A stretch of 56,008 nucleotides of DNA from positions 1 to 56,008 of the forward strand of contig BJHF01000039.1 in the NCBI GenBank assembly GCA_014191855.1, in the 5' to 3' direction. The translations under genes were made by a program, and so were the position numbers. The notes below the pieces were generated by a model. That model saw only the letters and a program-made list of their open reading frames with translations, had not been told where the DNA came from and did no database searches. The DNA is from Deltaproteobacteria bacterium (GTDB taxonomy: Bacteria; Myxococcota_A; UBA796; SXON01). Shown here one piece after another: positions 8,411 through 18,169 of the stretch; positions within the stretch are counted from its first letter, which is position 1; every line of letters begins with the position of its first letter.

Positions 8411-8926
8411 CTACCAGAACCGCAACTCCGGGTGCATCATGAAGATCTTGTAGATCCACCCGCCGAGCATGCCGAAGAGAAGCACGCTGGCAATGCGCTG
8501 TTCCCGACGGTCCACCCAGCGAAGCGCCGCACGCCAGAGCCCTCGGCCGGTAAGCACATCGCCGAGCCCGATCAGCGCCGCCGCGAGCGTGGCCGAGAAC
8601 AGCACGAGGCCGAACGGCTGGTTGAGGAGCGCATCGAGCACCCGGAGGTGTGCGAAAAGCGTGAACGTTGTGGTCATTCCGCACATCGGACAGGGGTAGC
8701 CCGTGATGTGCAGCATCGTGCACTCGCCCAGCCCGAGCTGGAGGTGTGTGCCATAGCCCTTCGCGGCGGGCGTCAGGTACGCGGCGATGCCGATCACGGT
8801 CCACGAAGGCAGGCCAAGGATCAGGCCAACCGCGCGGTTCATCAACAGCGGCGGCTTGCTGTCCACCCACTTCGCGAGCTCGTCGATCCCGCCGTTCACC
8901 CGCTCCGCAAACGCATCGACGTTCAT
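8411..8926 (-). CDS. DUF2752 family membrane protein
   Basis: 171 aa with three to four hydrophobic segments and the DUF2752 signature GYPCPMCGMTTTF (about residues 93-105). The family is an uncharacterised small integral membrane protein; the CPxCG motif suggests a metal or redox site, which is inference. ATG overlaps the zapA stop by 4 nt and has GGAGG just upstream, so it is co-translated with zapA. Confidence 0.85.
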   Translation of the reverse strand: MNVDAFAERVNGGIDELAKWVDSKPPLLMNRAVGLILGLPSWTVIGIAAYLTPAAKGYGTHLQLGLGECTMLHITGYPCPMCGMTTTFTLFAHLRVLDALLNQPFGLVLFSATLAAALIGLGDVLTGRGLWRAALRWVDRREQRIASVLLFGMLGGWIYKIFMMHPELRFW

Positions 8927-9207
8927 GCTCCCTCCTCGGCCACCGCGGCCGCAAGCACCGTTTCGATGGCGGCGGCTTCCCGCTCCATCGCGTCAAGGCG
9001 ATCACGATACCCACGCTTCAACGCCCGCACTTCACTTGCGAGGTTCAGTGCGGTCAACATCGCGGCCGTGTACTGGTCCACGCCCGCGGTTCGCCCGATG
9101 AGCTGCTTGAGGCGGCGATCCACCTCCATGGCGGCGGCCTCCAGCTCCTCGCCGTTGTCGGCGCGGAGCGTGTAGTTTCGCCCAAGGATGGTGATCTGCT
9201 TCTGCAC
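8923..9207 (-). CDS. zapA: Cell division protein ZapA
   Basis: 94 aa, the ZapA length. N-terminal QITILGRNYTLRADN is the family's beta-hairpin segment, followed by a long charged helix with coiled-coil character (DQYTAAMLTALNLASEV onward). ZapA bundles FtsZ filaments at the septum. GTG start. Followed with a 4-nt overlap by the DUF2752 gene. Confidence 0.85.
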   Translation of the reverse strand: MQKQITILGRNYTLRADNGEELEAAAMEVDRRLKQLIGRTAGVDQYTAAMLTALNLASEVRALKRGYRDRLDAMEREAAAIETVLAAAVAEEGA

Positions 9208-9216
9208 GAGCGGTTG

Positions 9217-10203
9217 CTAACACACATGCCCGTGGTCCCGGAACCACCGAAGCGCTTTCTCGATCGTGGCCTCCATCGGCGTACGTGGCACACCCAACTC
9301 GTCCCAGCTCCGCTTCCCGGTTCGGTAGCGGTGCTGCGCCATCGCCGCAAGTACGTGGCGTTCGAGGCCAGCGAATCGGTGAGCGTCCACACGTTGGAGC
9401 AGGCTGCCGGCCAGCCCGGCGGCGACGAAAGCGGCTCTGGGAACGGGCAGCACGGGGCCCCGCGTCCCGGCGACTCGCGCGCACGAAGCCATGAACTCGC
9501 GATAGGACAGGTTCCAGTTACCCAACAGGTAGCGTCGCCCTGGCACCCCCCGCTCCAGCGCCGCCACGTGGCCCACCGCACAATCCTCGGCGTCGATGAA
9601 GCACTTTCCGCCGCTCGGATACACCGGCACCCAACGCTTGCTCACGGCGACCAGCAGCGACCCGCTCGTCGGCTTCACGTCCCACGCCCCGAGCACGTAG
9701 TCGGGGTTCACGACCACGCCGCCCGCCGCGAAGGTCAGGCGCTCCGACTCCAGCTTGCTCTCGTAATAGGCGCGTAGGCTGCCCGTTTTGCCGTAGATAG
9801 CGTCGGGATCGACGGGGCGGTTCTCGTCCCCCGGGTCCGCCAACGAGCCGAATCCAACCGTCACCGACGACGAGCACGTCACAAAGCGGGAGATCCCCGC
9901 CTTCTTCGCGGCGGCGAGCAGCGCAACGGTCGCGTCCACATGCAGCGACCACATCGCCTTGTCGCCGCCCGGCCCCGGGTCGAAGGTGCCGGCGACGTGA
10001 AGTACGCCGTCGCAACCCTCCATCGCTCGGGCGCTACCCTCCACGTCGGTGAGCGGCGTGGTCACCAGCTGGACGTCGAGCCCCTCCACGCAGAGGTTCG
10101 GCTTTCGCACGGCACAAACCACGGTGTCGCCGCGCGCGAGGAGGTAGCGCGCCACGTTGGCGCCGACAAACCCGGTGGCGCCGGTGAGGTAGATGCGGGA
10201 CAT
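9217..10203 (-). CDS. NAD-dependent epimerase/dehydratase (extended SDR, dihydroflavonol reductase-like)
   Basis: 328 aa from the ATG at 10203, which immediately precedes the Rossmann motif TGATGFVG (GxxGxxG). The catalytic Tyr-Lys pair of the extended SDR family is in the YYESK segment, with an upstream CSSSVTVG serine motif. Substrate is not predictable; closest in style to hopanoid-associated or dihydroflavonol-4-reductase-like sugar/sterol reductases. A longer frame to 10284 exists but adds residues upstream of the nucleotide fold and is unlikely. Confidence 0.85.
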   Translation of the reverse strand: MSRIYLTGATGFVGANVARYLLARGDTVVCAVRKPNLCVEGLDVQLVTTPLTDVEGSARAMEGCDGVLHVAGTFDPGPGGDKAMWSLHVDATVALLAAAKKAGISRFVTCSSSVTVGFGSLADPGDENRPVDPDAIYGKTGSLRAYYESKLESERLTFAAGGVVVNPDYVLGAWDVKPTSGSLLVAVSKRWVPVYPSGGKCFIDAEDCAVGHVAALERGVPGRRYLLGNWNLSYREFMASCARVAGTRGPVLPVPRAAFVAAGLAGSLLQRVDAHRFAGLERHVLAAMAQHRYRTGKRSWDELGVPRTPMEATIEKALRWFRDHGHVC

Positions 10204-10848
10204 TCGCTGGGGGCTATCAAGGTGGGGGGAGGATTGGGCGATGCGATAGGCCCGATCCCGGGTCCAGCGTGCACCGCGTCGCATCGCGGTGCCGACGGGG
10301 GGCAGCCCGGAATTTCACCTCGGAGGGCGCGCAGGTCACGGAGGGACGTGGAGGCGAGGCGTGGATCGCCGGCTCGAAGTGTCGAGTCCCTTTGCATGGC
10401 CGCGGCCCAAAGTCGAGTCAATCTGTTTGGCGCTGGCGCGCTGTAGGCCCTCCGCCGCCGCCCCAAAGTCGGCGTTTGCCCGTTCACCTCAGCGACGTCG
10501 GCCATCATCGCGCCGGCGCCACCTCCGCCCGCGCCCGCCGACCCGCCGAATCGGCTGAACAGCCCCACTCGACTTCGCCGCGCGGCCAACGAGGGCGACT
10601 CGGCTCCGCCTTCGTGGTGCCGCAGCCGCACCGCGATCCGCAGCGAAGCCCGCCTGAGCAAAGGCGGCGAGCGACCAGCGGATCGCCCACATTGAGCGCA
10701 CTCCTGGAATTTCGTCGCCACCGTCGGTCGGATTCGGGCCTTCATCCCTCCGGGCGGCCCGAACCGCTCCCTCACGGGTCGTCCGCCTTGGTGCTCGCTC
10801 CCGGCCGCCGGCCGGCGCGAGCACAACGGCAAACTCGCTACCCCAACC
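10204..10848. other. 645-nt intergenic region with hairpin and dispersed repeat
   Basis: No convincing gene: reading frames here are high-GC chance frames. It contains a perfect 8-bp hairpin GCACCGCG/CGCGGTGC (10271-10292) that could end transcripts, and copy A of the dispersed structured repeat (10381-10606, separate entry). The remaining 10607-10848 shows nothing I can assign. Confidence 0.6.
10381..10606. repeat. Dispersed structured repeat, copy A
   Basis: Aligns without a gap to 52501-52726. Over the first 220 nt I count about 169 identities (77%). Nested inverted arms are kept: GTCGAGTC (10381-10388) against GACTCGGC (10597-10604), and AGTCGAGT (10411-10418) against ACTCGACT (10567-10574). 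Both copies are intergenic. Identity and folding suggest a small palindromic mobile or RNA element of unknown type. Confidence 0.75.
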
Positions 10849-12012
<1,164 letters not shown>

Positions 12013-12073
12013 GTGAGCTCCTTGGTGGGCACGGCTGCTAACCGATCCGGCCGCCAGTGATTAGCCGTGGGCC

Positions 12074-12631
12074 ATGACTTCGCCGCACACGATCGACACC
12101 ATGCCCACGCCGAACCCGGACGCGCTGATGTTCAAGGTTCCCGAGACCTTGATCCCGGTTGGCACCTACGAATTCAAGAGCGCCGCCCAGGCTTCCGACG
12201 CGCCGCTCCCCCGCCGTATCTTCGATATCGCGGGGGTGCTGAGCGTATTGGTGGCTCCCCGCTTTGTGACCGTGAACAAGGATTCCGAGAGCCCTTGGCC
12301 ACTGTTGGTGCCCGCCGTGAAGGATGCGATTCGCGACTTCCTCGACTCGGGCGACATGGCGGTTCCGGAAGAAGGGCTCCCGCTGCACACGCCGGTGGAC
12401 GAGCTCTCCCGCAAGGTCCTCGCCCTCCTCGACGAGTTCATCCGCCCGGCGATCGCCCAGGATGGCGGCGACATCGTGTTCCACGGCATCGAGGATGGGG
12501 TGGTGCTGGTCAAGCTCATCGGCGCCTGTGGCACGTGCCCGTCCAGCACGGCCACGCTCGCGATGGGCGTGGAGCGGATGCTCCTGGAGGAGCTGCCCGA
12601 GCTTCGCGGCGTGCGTCAGGTCGCGGATTAG
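12074..12631 (+). CDS. nfu: Nfu-type iron-sulfur cluster carrier
   Basis: 185 aa with two domains: an N-terminal Nfu_N-like domain (TPNPDALMFKV near residue 11, VTVNKDSESPWP) and a C-terminal NifU-like domain with the cluster-binding CxxC in GACGTCPSSTATL. It carries a [4Fe-4S] cluster to target apoproteins, relevant in a genome rich in Fe-S enzymes such as BcrABCD. Transcribed divergently from the acyl-CoA dehydrogenase across a 61-nt gap. Confidence 0.9.
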   Translation: MTSPHTIDTMPTPNPDALMFKVPETLIPVGTYEFKSAAQASDAPLPRRIFDIAGVLSVLVAPRFVTVNKDSESPWPLLVPAVKDAIRDFLDSGDMAVPEEGLPLHTPVDELSRKVLALLDEFIRPAIAQDGGDIVFHGIEDGVVLVKLIGACGTCPSSTATLAMGVERMLLEELPELRGVRQVAD

Positions 12632-12647
12632 ACTAAGCCGGCGACCC

Positions 12648-13778
12648 ATGTTCTTCGTACTCCTGCTCGCTTGCGAGATGCCGGCTCCGTCGTTTGTGGA
12701 CAAGCGCGCGATCGACGTGGCGGAGCGCCGCGCTGACTCGCTCACGATCTGCACGGGCCTGAAGATGAAGGACGAGTCGACGCGCGGATACGCCGCTGAG
12801 AAGCTAGCCACGGCCGTGTCGATCGACGATTGCCTGTGCGAAACGCTTACCCGCGATGGCGCCTGGGATCTCCCCGTGATCCGCGGCATGGCCAAGGGCG
12901 AGGATGATGCGCACGTAGGTTGCGCTGCGAACCTGCTGGACGATCCGAAGCTGGCCGACCGGGCGGGGCTCGTGAACGTGCTCGTGCGCATCAAGGTGCC
13001 GATGGTCCAGGCGCGGCTGAAGGTGGCCGCGAAGTCCGACAGTGACCCGAGTGTGCGTGCCGCGGCCATGGCCGTGCTGCGGGTGGACAAGGATCCCGAA
13101 GCGCTCGCGCTCGTCATGGCCACCCTTGCCGACCCGGATCCCGCGCTTCGCGCCGCCGCCGCCACGGCCCTGGCTGGAGTGGAAGCGGCCAAGGATGGCC
13201 TGGTTGCCGCGACGAAAGACGATTCGGCGATGGTCCGCGGTGCCGCCCTCGCCTCCCTGCGCTCCATGAAGGGCTTTGCGTTTGCCGAGGTGGCGTGTCC
13301 GGCGCTGAGGAGCGACGCGGATCCCTCCGTGCGCGCCGCCGCCGCTGCCGCCATGAAGGGCACGAAGGACGAGGCGATGCTCGGGTGCTTGCGCGAGCAC
13401 ATGCTTGAGCGGGAAGACGACGCCTCGGTGCGCGCCGCGATGCTCACAACCCTCCAGGGCACCTCCGCGCAGCCCGCGGCCGACACGCTCTGCGAGGCGA
13501 TCCCCTTCTGGATCCACAGCTATATCGGCGAAGAACACCCCGATCGCGAAGGTCCGTCGGACATCATCTTCGCCCAGAACAATCGCGACTTCAACGTGAG
13601 CTACGACTGCGTACAGAAGGCGCTCAAGGCCGGCGGGTACAAGACCTGCGAGCAGAAGTTCTACGTCAACGATTGGTTTCACGAGCTCGGCGGCAAGAAC
13701 GCGGCGCCTCGTCCCTGCGGTGCCAAGGGTGCCGGGGGCGGCGGGGGCGGCGGCGGATCGCGCGAGATCGTGTTTTAG
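12648..13778 (+). CDS. HEAT-repeat lipoprotein with polyglycine tail
   Basis: 376 aa from the ATG at 12648. The N terminus MFFVLLLAC ends in a lipobox (Cys9). Residues about 110-265 hold at least five HEAT-like helices with the recurrent D-P-x-V/L-R-A-A-A pattern. The last residues include eight consecutive glycines before SREIVF. Probably a periplasmic or outer-membrane-anchored scaffold; no enzymatic motif seen. Starts 17 nt after nfu. Confidence 0.8.
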   Translation: MFFVLLLACEMPAPSFVDKRAIDVAERRADSLTICTGLKMKDESTRGYAAEKLATAVSIDDCLCETLTRDGAWDLPVIRGMAKGEDDAHVGCAANLLDDPKLADRAGLVNVLVRIKVPMVQARLKVAAKSDSDPSVRAAAMAVLRVDKDPEALALVMATLADPDPALRAAAATALAGVEAAKDGLVAATKDDSAMVRGAALASLRSMKGFAFAEVACPALRSDADPSVRAAAAAAMKGTKDEAMLGCLREHMLEREDDASVRAAMLTTLQGTSAQPAADTLCEAIPFWIHSYIGEEHPDREGPSDIIFAQNNRDFNVSYDCVQKALKAGGYKTCEQKFYVNDWFHELGGKNAAPRPCGAKGAGGGGGGGGSREIVF

Positions 13779-13786
13779 GAGCACCC

Positions 13787-14224
13787 ATGGCAAGCCTCGT
13801 CGAAGTGATGAAAGATCCCGCCAAACGCCGCCAGGTCGTCGATGCCGGCGTGCGGGTCATTGAAGCGGAGGTCGCCGACAAGGGCGGGCTCAGCGGCATG
13901 GCGATCAAGGCGACTTTTCGGGTGGTGCAGGGGCTCAAGCCCGGCTTCGTCCCGATGGCACTCAACCACCTGATGGACGACTTTGCCGGGAAGATCGACC
14001 CGTTCTGGCTCGACTGCCAGGAGAAGAAAGAGGAACCCCGCGCCTACTTCACCCGCCGCGGCAACGAGATCGGGAACGCCTTGCTGAGCATCACCGACGA
14101 TCGGGCGAAGCGAGGCCAGGGCCCGGCCCGCAGCGCGTACGAGAAGCTGCGCCCGGAGGGGCTCAAGCACGTCACGGCGGCCATGCCACGGCTGGCCGAC
14201 CTCTGCCGGCAATTCGCGAGCTGA
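13787..14224 (+). CDS. DUF6918-like conserved protein
   Basis: 145 aa starting at the ATG at 13787, preceded by TTAGGAG that overlaps the stop of the HEAT gene. The segment VIEAEVADKGGLSGMAIKA and the LKPGFVPMALNHLMDDF region resemble the small soluble DUF6918 family known from actinobacteria. No signal peptide or catalytic motif. Family assignment is from memory of the motif; function unknown. Confidence 0.7.
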   Translation: MASLVEVMKDPAKRRQVVDAGVRVIEAEVADKGGLSGMAIKATFRVVQGLKPGFVPMALNHLMDDFAGKIDPFWLDCQEKKEEPRAYFTRRGNEIGNALLSITDDRAKRGQGPARSAYEKLRPEGLKHVTAAMPRLADLCRQFAS

Positions 14225-14268
14225 CATCGGCGTCGCGGTTGGTGAGGCGCATCGACCGAAAAGCCAGG

Positions 14269-14274
14269 TATAAT
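14269..14274 (+). promoter_or_regulatory. Candidate -10 element upstream of lipoprotein gene
   Basis: Perfect TATAAT hexamer in otherwise GC-rich sequence, 49 nt upstream of the ATG at 14323. No good -35 box lies at 16-18 nt spacing, so this is a weak prediction. Confidence 0.35.
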
Positions 14275-14322
14275 CAAGGTGGCACACGCCTTGCACTACG
14301 GTCGGCACCTCTCGGAGTCACC

Positions 14323-15099
14323 ATGCGCTTTCCCCTCCTCCTTGCCTTCGCCACCATCGGCTGCGGCGTCGACAGCGCCACCGCCAATGGCGAGCTGGGT
14401 CGGATGACGTTTACGCTCGTCAGCGACTACTACGTCGATGAGACCGAACTCACCGAGTCGTCCATCGTCACCGGGCACGAGCAGTTCTTCGGCGTCGAGC
14501 TCACGGAGGACGGTCAGAACGACGCCGACACCCAGGCCGATGAGATCGAGTACGTGGTCACGCCGGACGACGGGGTGACCATCTCCCAGTCGGGCCCCGA
14601 CCGGGATGCGGGAAACGACGATCAGGACGCCGAGATCGCCGGTAACTTCGACATCAAGGTCCGCGATCCCGGCGAGTACCAGCTCGAAGCGCGCCTCAAT
14701 GGCGAAACCTTCGACCGCATCCAGCTCACCTTTGACCGCCCGAACGAGCTGGAGCTCACCACGTTCCTCCGCTCCCCCGGCGAGGACGACTTCCGCAAGC
14801 ACACCGGGGACGGCGCCACGGTGGAAGCCGGCACCCAGCTCGCGTGGCTGCCCATCCCCCTCGACATCAACGGCGAGCGACTCCTCGGAGACATCGAGGC
14901 CGAGATGTCAGCTTCTCCCGAGAACATGGTGGTTGAAGCCGTGAATGTCGAGCACGTGAACGAGGATGAGGTGCAGACGTTCTTTGGCGCGCCCTCGCTC
15001 TACTTCATCAACGTGGGCGAGGTTGCGATCACCATCGGCGATACCGAAAACCCCGCCGTGGGCGTGGCGAACTTCACCGTCACGGAGCTGGATTTCTAA
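14323..15099 (+). CDS. Secreted lipoprotein, unknown function
   Basis: 258 aa. Signal peptide MRFPLLLAFATIGC ends in a lipobox cysteine. The rest is acidic and beta-rich with no recognised domain; a segment EYVVTPDDGVTIS and GEYQLEARLNGE looks Ig-like. Surface-exposed or periplasmic by inference. The reading frame extends upstream to 14239, but the signal peptide fixes the start. Confidence 0.75.
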   Translation: MRFPLLLAFATIGCGVDSATANGELGRMTFTLVSDYYVDETELTESSIVTGHEQFFGVELTEDGQNDADTQADEIEYVVTPDDGVTISQSGPDRDAGNDDQDAEIAGNFDIKVRDPGEYQLEARLNGETFDRIQLTFDRPNELELTTFLRSPGEDDFRKHTGDGATVEAGTQLAWLPIPLDINGERLLGDIEAEMSASPENMVVEAVNVEHVNEDEVQTFFGAPSLYFINVGEVAITIGDTENPAVGVANFTVTELDF

Positions 15100-15176
15100 C
15101 CAAGCTGGGCGAGGCTCCACGCCCGGTCAACGGGGCCAAGGGGCGTCGCCGAGCCTCGCAGCGCCACCGCGGCCAC

Positions 15177-15935
15177 CTACGGAAAACGCCGCCACCCCGC
15201 CCACTCCATGGCGATGGGCGCGGTCGGCAACGTGTCTCCCGCTACCTCGAACCAACCGGACGCCGGGCCTCGCACGACGTGGAAGTCCTGCGCGGGCATG
15301 AAGCCCTGCCCCACGAGCACCCAGGTGTGGCCTTCTCCGCGTGCAACGTCTACGATCAGCACGGCGTGACCGGGCGATCCTGGCGTAACGAGCAGGTCGC
15401 CCACCTGCGCGCCTGCAACCGGCGCGCCCGGCGGCGCCACCGTGTCCCTCCCCAACGAGCGCGTGCCCGCGTACATGAACAGGTTCGTCAGCCACCCCGT
15501 CCAGTTCGACTCGGTGTCCCCCGCCGTTCCGCTCCCGCCGAGGCTCACCTTGCTTCCGCTCACCACCGGCCGCTTCCCGGCTTTCCAGTCCGACCATCGC
15601 GACAAGTAGCCGCTGGTGTAGTGGTACGCCGGTTCTCGGCCTTGTTTGCGCTCCCACTCCGCCCGCAATCGCAGTATCGAGTCCGCGCACTGCTGCAGAT
15701 CCCCCGCGACGAGCGGCAGCTCGACCACCCGCGCCGCAGGCATCGCCAGAGCGTCACCGCGATACGACATCACCTCGCGATCCACCGGGTACAACGGGAG
15801 TGAACGCAGCGATTCCCCCCAGGCCTCGGCGGTCGCGCGCACCGCGCCGGGGGGCACGGCAAACGCCGACGCGAGCGTCTCGGTCGCCGACGCCAGGGAG
15901 CCGCAGAGCAGAAGGGCGATCACGATCCCCAACAT
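15177..15935 (-). CDS. DUF4846 family secreted protein
   Basis: 252 aa with a signal peptide (MLGIVIALLLCGSLASA). Family hallmarks YPVDREVMSY (about 48-57), QCADSILRLRAEW and the C-terminal GQGFMPAQDFHV are clear. DUF4846 proteins are uncharacterised; the NlpC-like arrangement of a Cys (QQCADS) and a late His (GHAVLIVD) may mean a papain-like fold, which is inference. Confidence 0.85.
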   Translation of the reverse strand: MLGIVIALLLCGSLASATETLASAFAVPPGAVRATAEAWGESLRSLPLYPVDREVMSYRGDALAMPAARVVELPLVAGDLQQCADSILRLRAEWERKQGREPAYHYTSGYLSRWSDWKAGKRPVVSGSKVSLGGSGTAGDTESNWTGWLTNLFMYAGTRSLGRDTVAPPGAPVAGAQVGDLLVTPGSPGHAVLIVDVARGEGHTWVLVGQGFMPAQDFHVVRGPASGWFEVAGDTLPTAPIAMEWAGWRRFP

Positions 15936-15956
15936 GCCCCCGCCCGCGCGCCCCAG

Positions 15957-16796
15957 CTACCCCCTTCGCTCGGCGCTCCGAACCGTGTTCGACATGAGCA
16001 TGGCGATGGTCATGGGCCCGACTCCGCCTGGAACCGGCGTGATCCACGCCGCGCGCTCGGCCGCAGGTGCAAACTCCACGTCTCCGGTCAGCGTCCCGTC
16101 CGCCAACCGGTTGATGCCGACGTCGAGCACCACCGCGCCCGGCTTGATCCAGCTTCCCCGCACCATGTTCGGTACGCCCACCGCCGCCACCACGATGTCC
16201 GCCCGCGCGATGTGCCCGGCGAGGTCCCGGGTGCGGCTGTGCGTCACCGTTACTGTGCAATCGGCATGCTCGAGCAGTCGCGCGATGGGGCGGCCCACAA
16301 GATCGCTCCGCCCCACCACGACCGCTTCCGCCCCGCGAAGCTCGATCCCCGTCCGCCGGAGCAGCTCCATGCAACCGGCCGGCGTACAGGGCACGAAGCC
16401 CTCGCGCTTCTGCATCAAGCGACCGGCGTTCACGACGTGGAGCCCGTCCACGTCTTTGTCGGGCGGGAGCGTGTCCACGACCCGGAGGCGGTCGATGTGG
16501 CGAGGAACCGGGAACTGCACCAGAATCCCGTCTACGTCCGGATCCCCGGCCAGGCGGCGCACCTCCGCCAGCAGATCGGCCTCGGTCGTGTCCGCCGGGA
16601 GGGTGATCTGCCAATGCGCAAGGCCGATCCGCTCGGCCGTTCGCGTCTTGTTGCGAACGTACACGGCGCTGGCCGGATCGTCGCCGACGAGCACCACGGC
16701 CAGTCCCGGCTTCCGCGCCATTCCCGCCACCTTCACGCGCAGCGCCTCGGTCACCTCCGCGGCGACCGCCTTGCCGTCGAGGAGCCGCGCGCTCAC
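15957..16796 (-). CDS. folD: Bifunctional methylene-THF dehydrogenase/methenyl-THF cyclohydrolase
   Basis: 279 aa, the usual FolD length. Catalytic lysine in YVRNK, substrate motifs LPPDKDVDG and TPAGCMELL, NADP-binding GRSDLVGRP, and the C-terminal TPVPGGVGPMTIAML. Interconverts methylene-, methenyl- and formyl-tetrahydrofolate. Its start overlaps the stop of the upstream FmdB-like gene by 4 nt. Confidence 0.96.
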   Translation of the reverse strand: MSARLLDGKAVAAEVTEALRVKVAGMARKPGLAVVLVGDDPASAVYVRNKTRTAERIGLAHWQITLPADTTEADLLAEVRRLAGDPDVDGILVQFPVPRHIDRLRVVDTLPPDKDVDGLHVVNAGRLMQKREGFVPCTPAGCMELLRRTGIELRGAEAVVVGRSDLVGRPIARLLEHADCTVTVTHSRTRDLAGHIARADIVVAAVGVPNMVRGSWIKPGAVVLDVGINRLADGTLTGDVEFAPAAERAAWITPVPGGVGPMTIAMLMSNTVRSAERRG

Positions 16797-17143
16797 GACG
16801 AGGAGCCGGATCCGGACGAGGAGCTCCCCCCCGAGGGCGCGGCGGGCGCTGAGGCGGGTGCCGCAGCCGGGGCCGCTGCGGGGGCCGCTGCCGGTGCACC
16901 CGCGGCCGGAGCCGCCGCTCCCGCAGCCGGCGCCGCCGACTCTGAAGAGCCCCCGCCCGACTTCAGCCCATAGTGATCGCTGTACCAGCCGCCGCCCTTG
17001 AGCACAAAACTCGTGGCGCTGATCAGCTTCTTCACCTTCTCAACCCCACATTTCGGACACACCGACACCGGCGGATCGTCGAATTTCTGGAGGGCATCGA
17101 ACTTGTGGCCACACTCCTGGCAGGCGTACTCATAGATCGGCAC
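16793..17143 (-). CDS. FmdB-type zinc-ribbon protein with Ala/Pro-rich tail
   Basis: 116 aa from the GTG at 17143, which follows GAGGAG with 6-nt spacing; the resulting N terminus MPIYEYACQECG is exactly the FmdB family start. Zinc ligands are CQECG and CPKCG. After residue 60 the protein is a low-complexity Ala/Pro/Gly/Ser tail, as in many family members. Putative regulatory or assembly role; not established. A longer frame to 17200 is rejected on start-site grounds. Confidence 0.85.
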   Translation of the reverse strand: MPIYEYACQECGHKFDALQKFDDPPVSVCPKCGVEKVKKLISATSFVLKGGGWYSDHYGLKSGGGSSESAAPAAGAAAPAAGAPAAAPAAAPAAAPASAPAAPSGGSSSSGSGSSS

Positions 17144-17245
17144 GGAAGACTCCTCGCGGGCGCGGCCTGCTAACCCGTACGCCAAGCGACCGCGCGGCAA
17201 TCCCCCTGTAGCCAGACCCGGGGGCGCGACATAGACGCCGAGGCC

Positions 17246-18169
17246 ATGCCGGGCCTCAGCGACCGTCGAGTTGTGCTCGTCACCGGGAAGGGTGGGGTCG
17301 GGAAAACCACCGTCGCCGTTTCGCTAGCGCTGGCGGCAGCACGCCGGGGAAAGCGGGTCCTGCTCTGTGAAACGCAAGGAGCTACCCGGGTTCCCGCGCT
17401 GTTCGGGCGCCCGTCCAAGGGCTACGAGCCCACCCAGGTGGCCACCAACCTGTCCACGCTGTCGATCACGCCCGCGGAGGCGATCCAGGAATACGTCCTG
17501 TTGCAGCTCCACTTTGTCCGCCTGTACAAGATGGTGTTCCAGAATCGGGTGATGGGCCCGTTCGTGGACGCGGTGCCGGGCCTGCACGACCTCGTTCAGC
17601 TCGGAAAGGTGTGGTTCGCGGAGCGGGAAACCGAGAACGGACGGCAGCGCTGGGATCTCGTGGTGGTGGATGCGCCGGCCACGGGGCACGGGCTCACGAT
17701 GCTCGGCGCTCCGCGCGCGATGATGGAGCTCACGCGCGCCGGTCCGTTCTACGAAAACGCCAAGCAGATCGCCGAATTGGTGGAGGATCCGGTGCGCACG
17801 GGCCTCGTGCTCGTCACCACTCCCGAAGAGATGCCGCTGCGCGAAACCGAGTCGCTCCACCAGCGCCTCGGCGCCTTTCGACGGCTCGTCGCCGGGGTGG
17901 TGCTCAACGAGGTGCACCCGCTGCCCGTCCCCGATCTGGAGCGCTGGCCCGAGGAGCGCCTCCGGCTCAGCCGCTCTGAAGATCCGGCGATGATTCCTAC
18001 CCTTCGGGTGATCGACGCCGAGCTCCGCGCCTGCGCCCGGCAGGTGGATGCGCGGGTGCGGCTCCGGGCGCTCGGCGCCGCCTACGCCGAGCTGCCATTC
18101 CTGTTCCGCAGGGATCTCGGTCGCGCCGAGCTTGAGAGCTTCACGGCGCCGCTCGGGAGCCTGACGTGA
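17246..18169 (+). CDS. ArsA/Get3-like ATPase, first of a pair
   Basis: 307 aa with the deviant Walker A GKGGVGKTT (signature lysine present) near residue 14 and the VVVDAPATGHG switch region. SIMIBI-class ATPase related to ArsA, Get3 and the actinobacterial paired ATPases Rv3679/Rv3680. No arsenic genes are nearby, so arsenite export is unlikely; a membrane- or cargo-associated chaperone role is an inference from the pairing. The second ATPase follows with a 4-nt overlap. Confidence 0.88.
   Translation: MPGLSDRRVVLVTGKGGVGKTTVAVSLALAAARRGKRVLLCETQGATRVPALFGRPSKGYEPTQVATNLSTLSITPAEAIQEYVLLQLHFVRLYKMVFQNRVMGPFVDAVPGLHDLVQLGKVWFAERETENGRQRWDLVVVDAPATGHGLTMLGAPRAMMELTRAGPFYENAKQIAELVEDPVRTGLVLVTTPEEMPLRETESLHQRLGAFRRLVAGVVLNEVHPLPVPDLERWPEERLRLSRSEDPAMIPTLRVIDAELRACARQVDARVRLRALGAAYAELPFLFRRDLGRAELESFTAPLGSLT

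Noticed and set aside
10062..10832. 256-codon minus frame over dispersed repeat copy A
   Set aside because: Its translation resembles that of copy B only inside the repeat; outside it the frames differ and codon choice looks random, so shared DNA structure explains it better than a gene. I could not test coding constraint.
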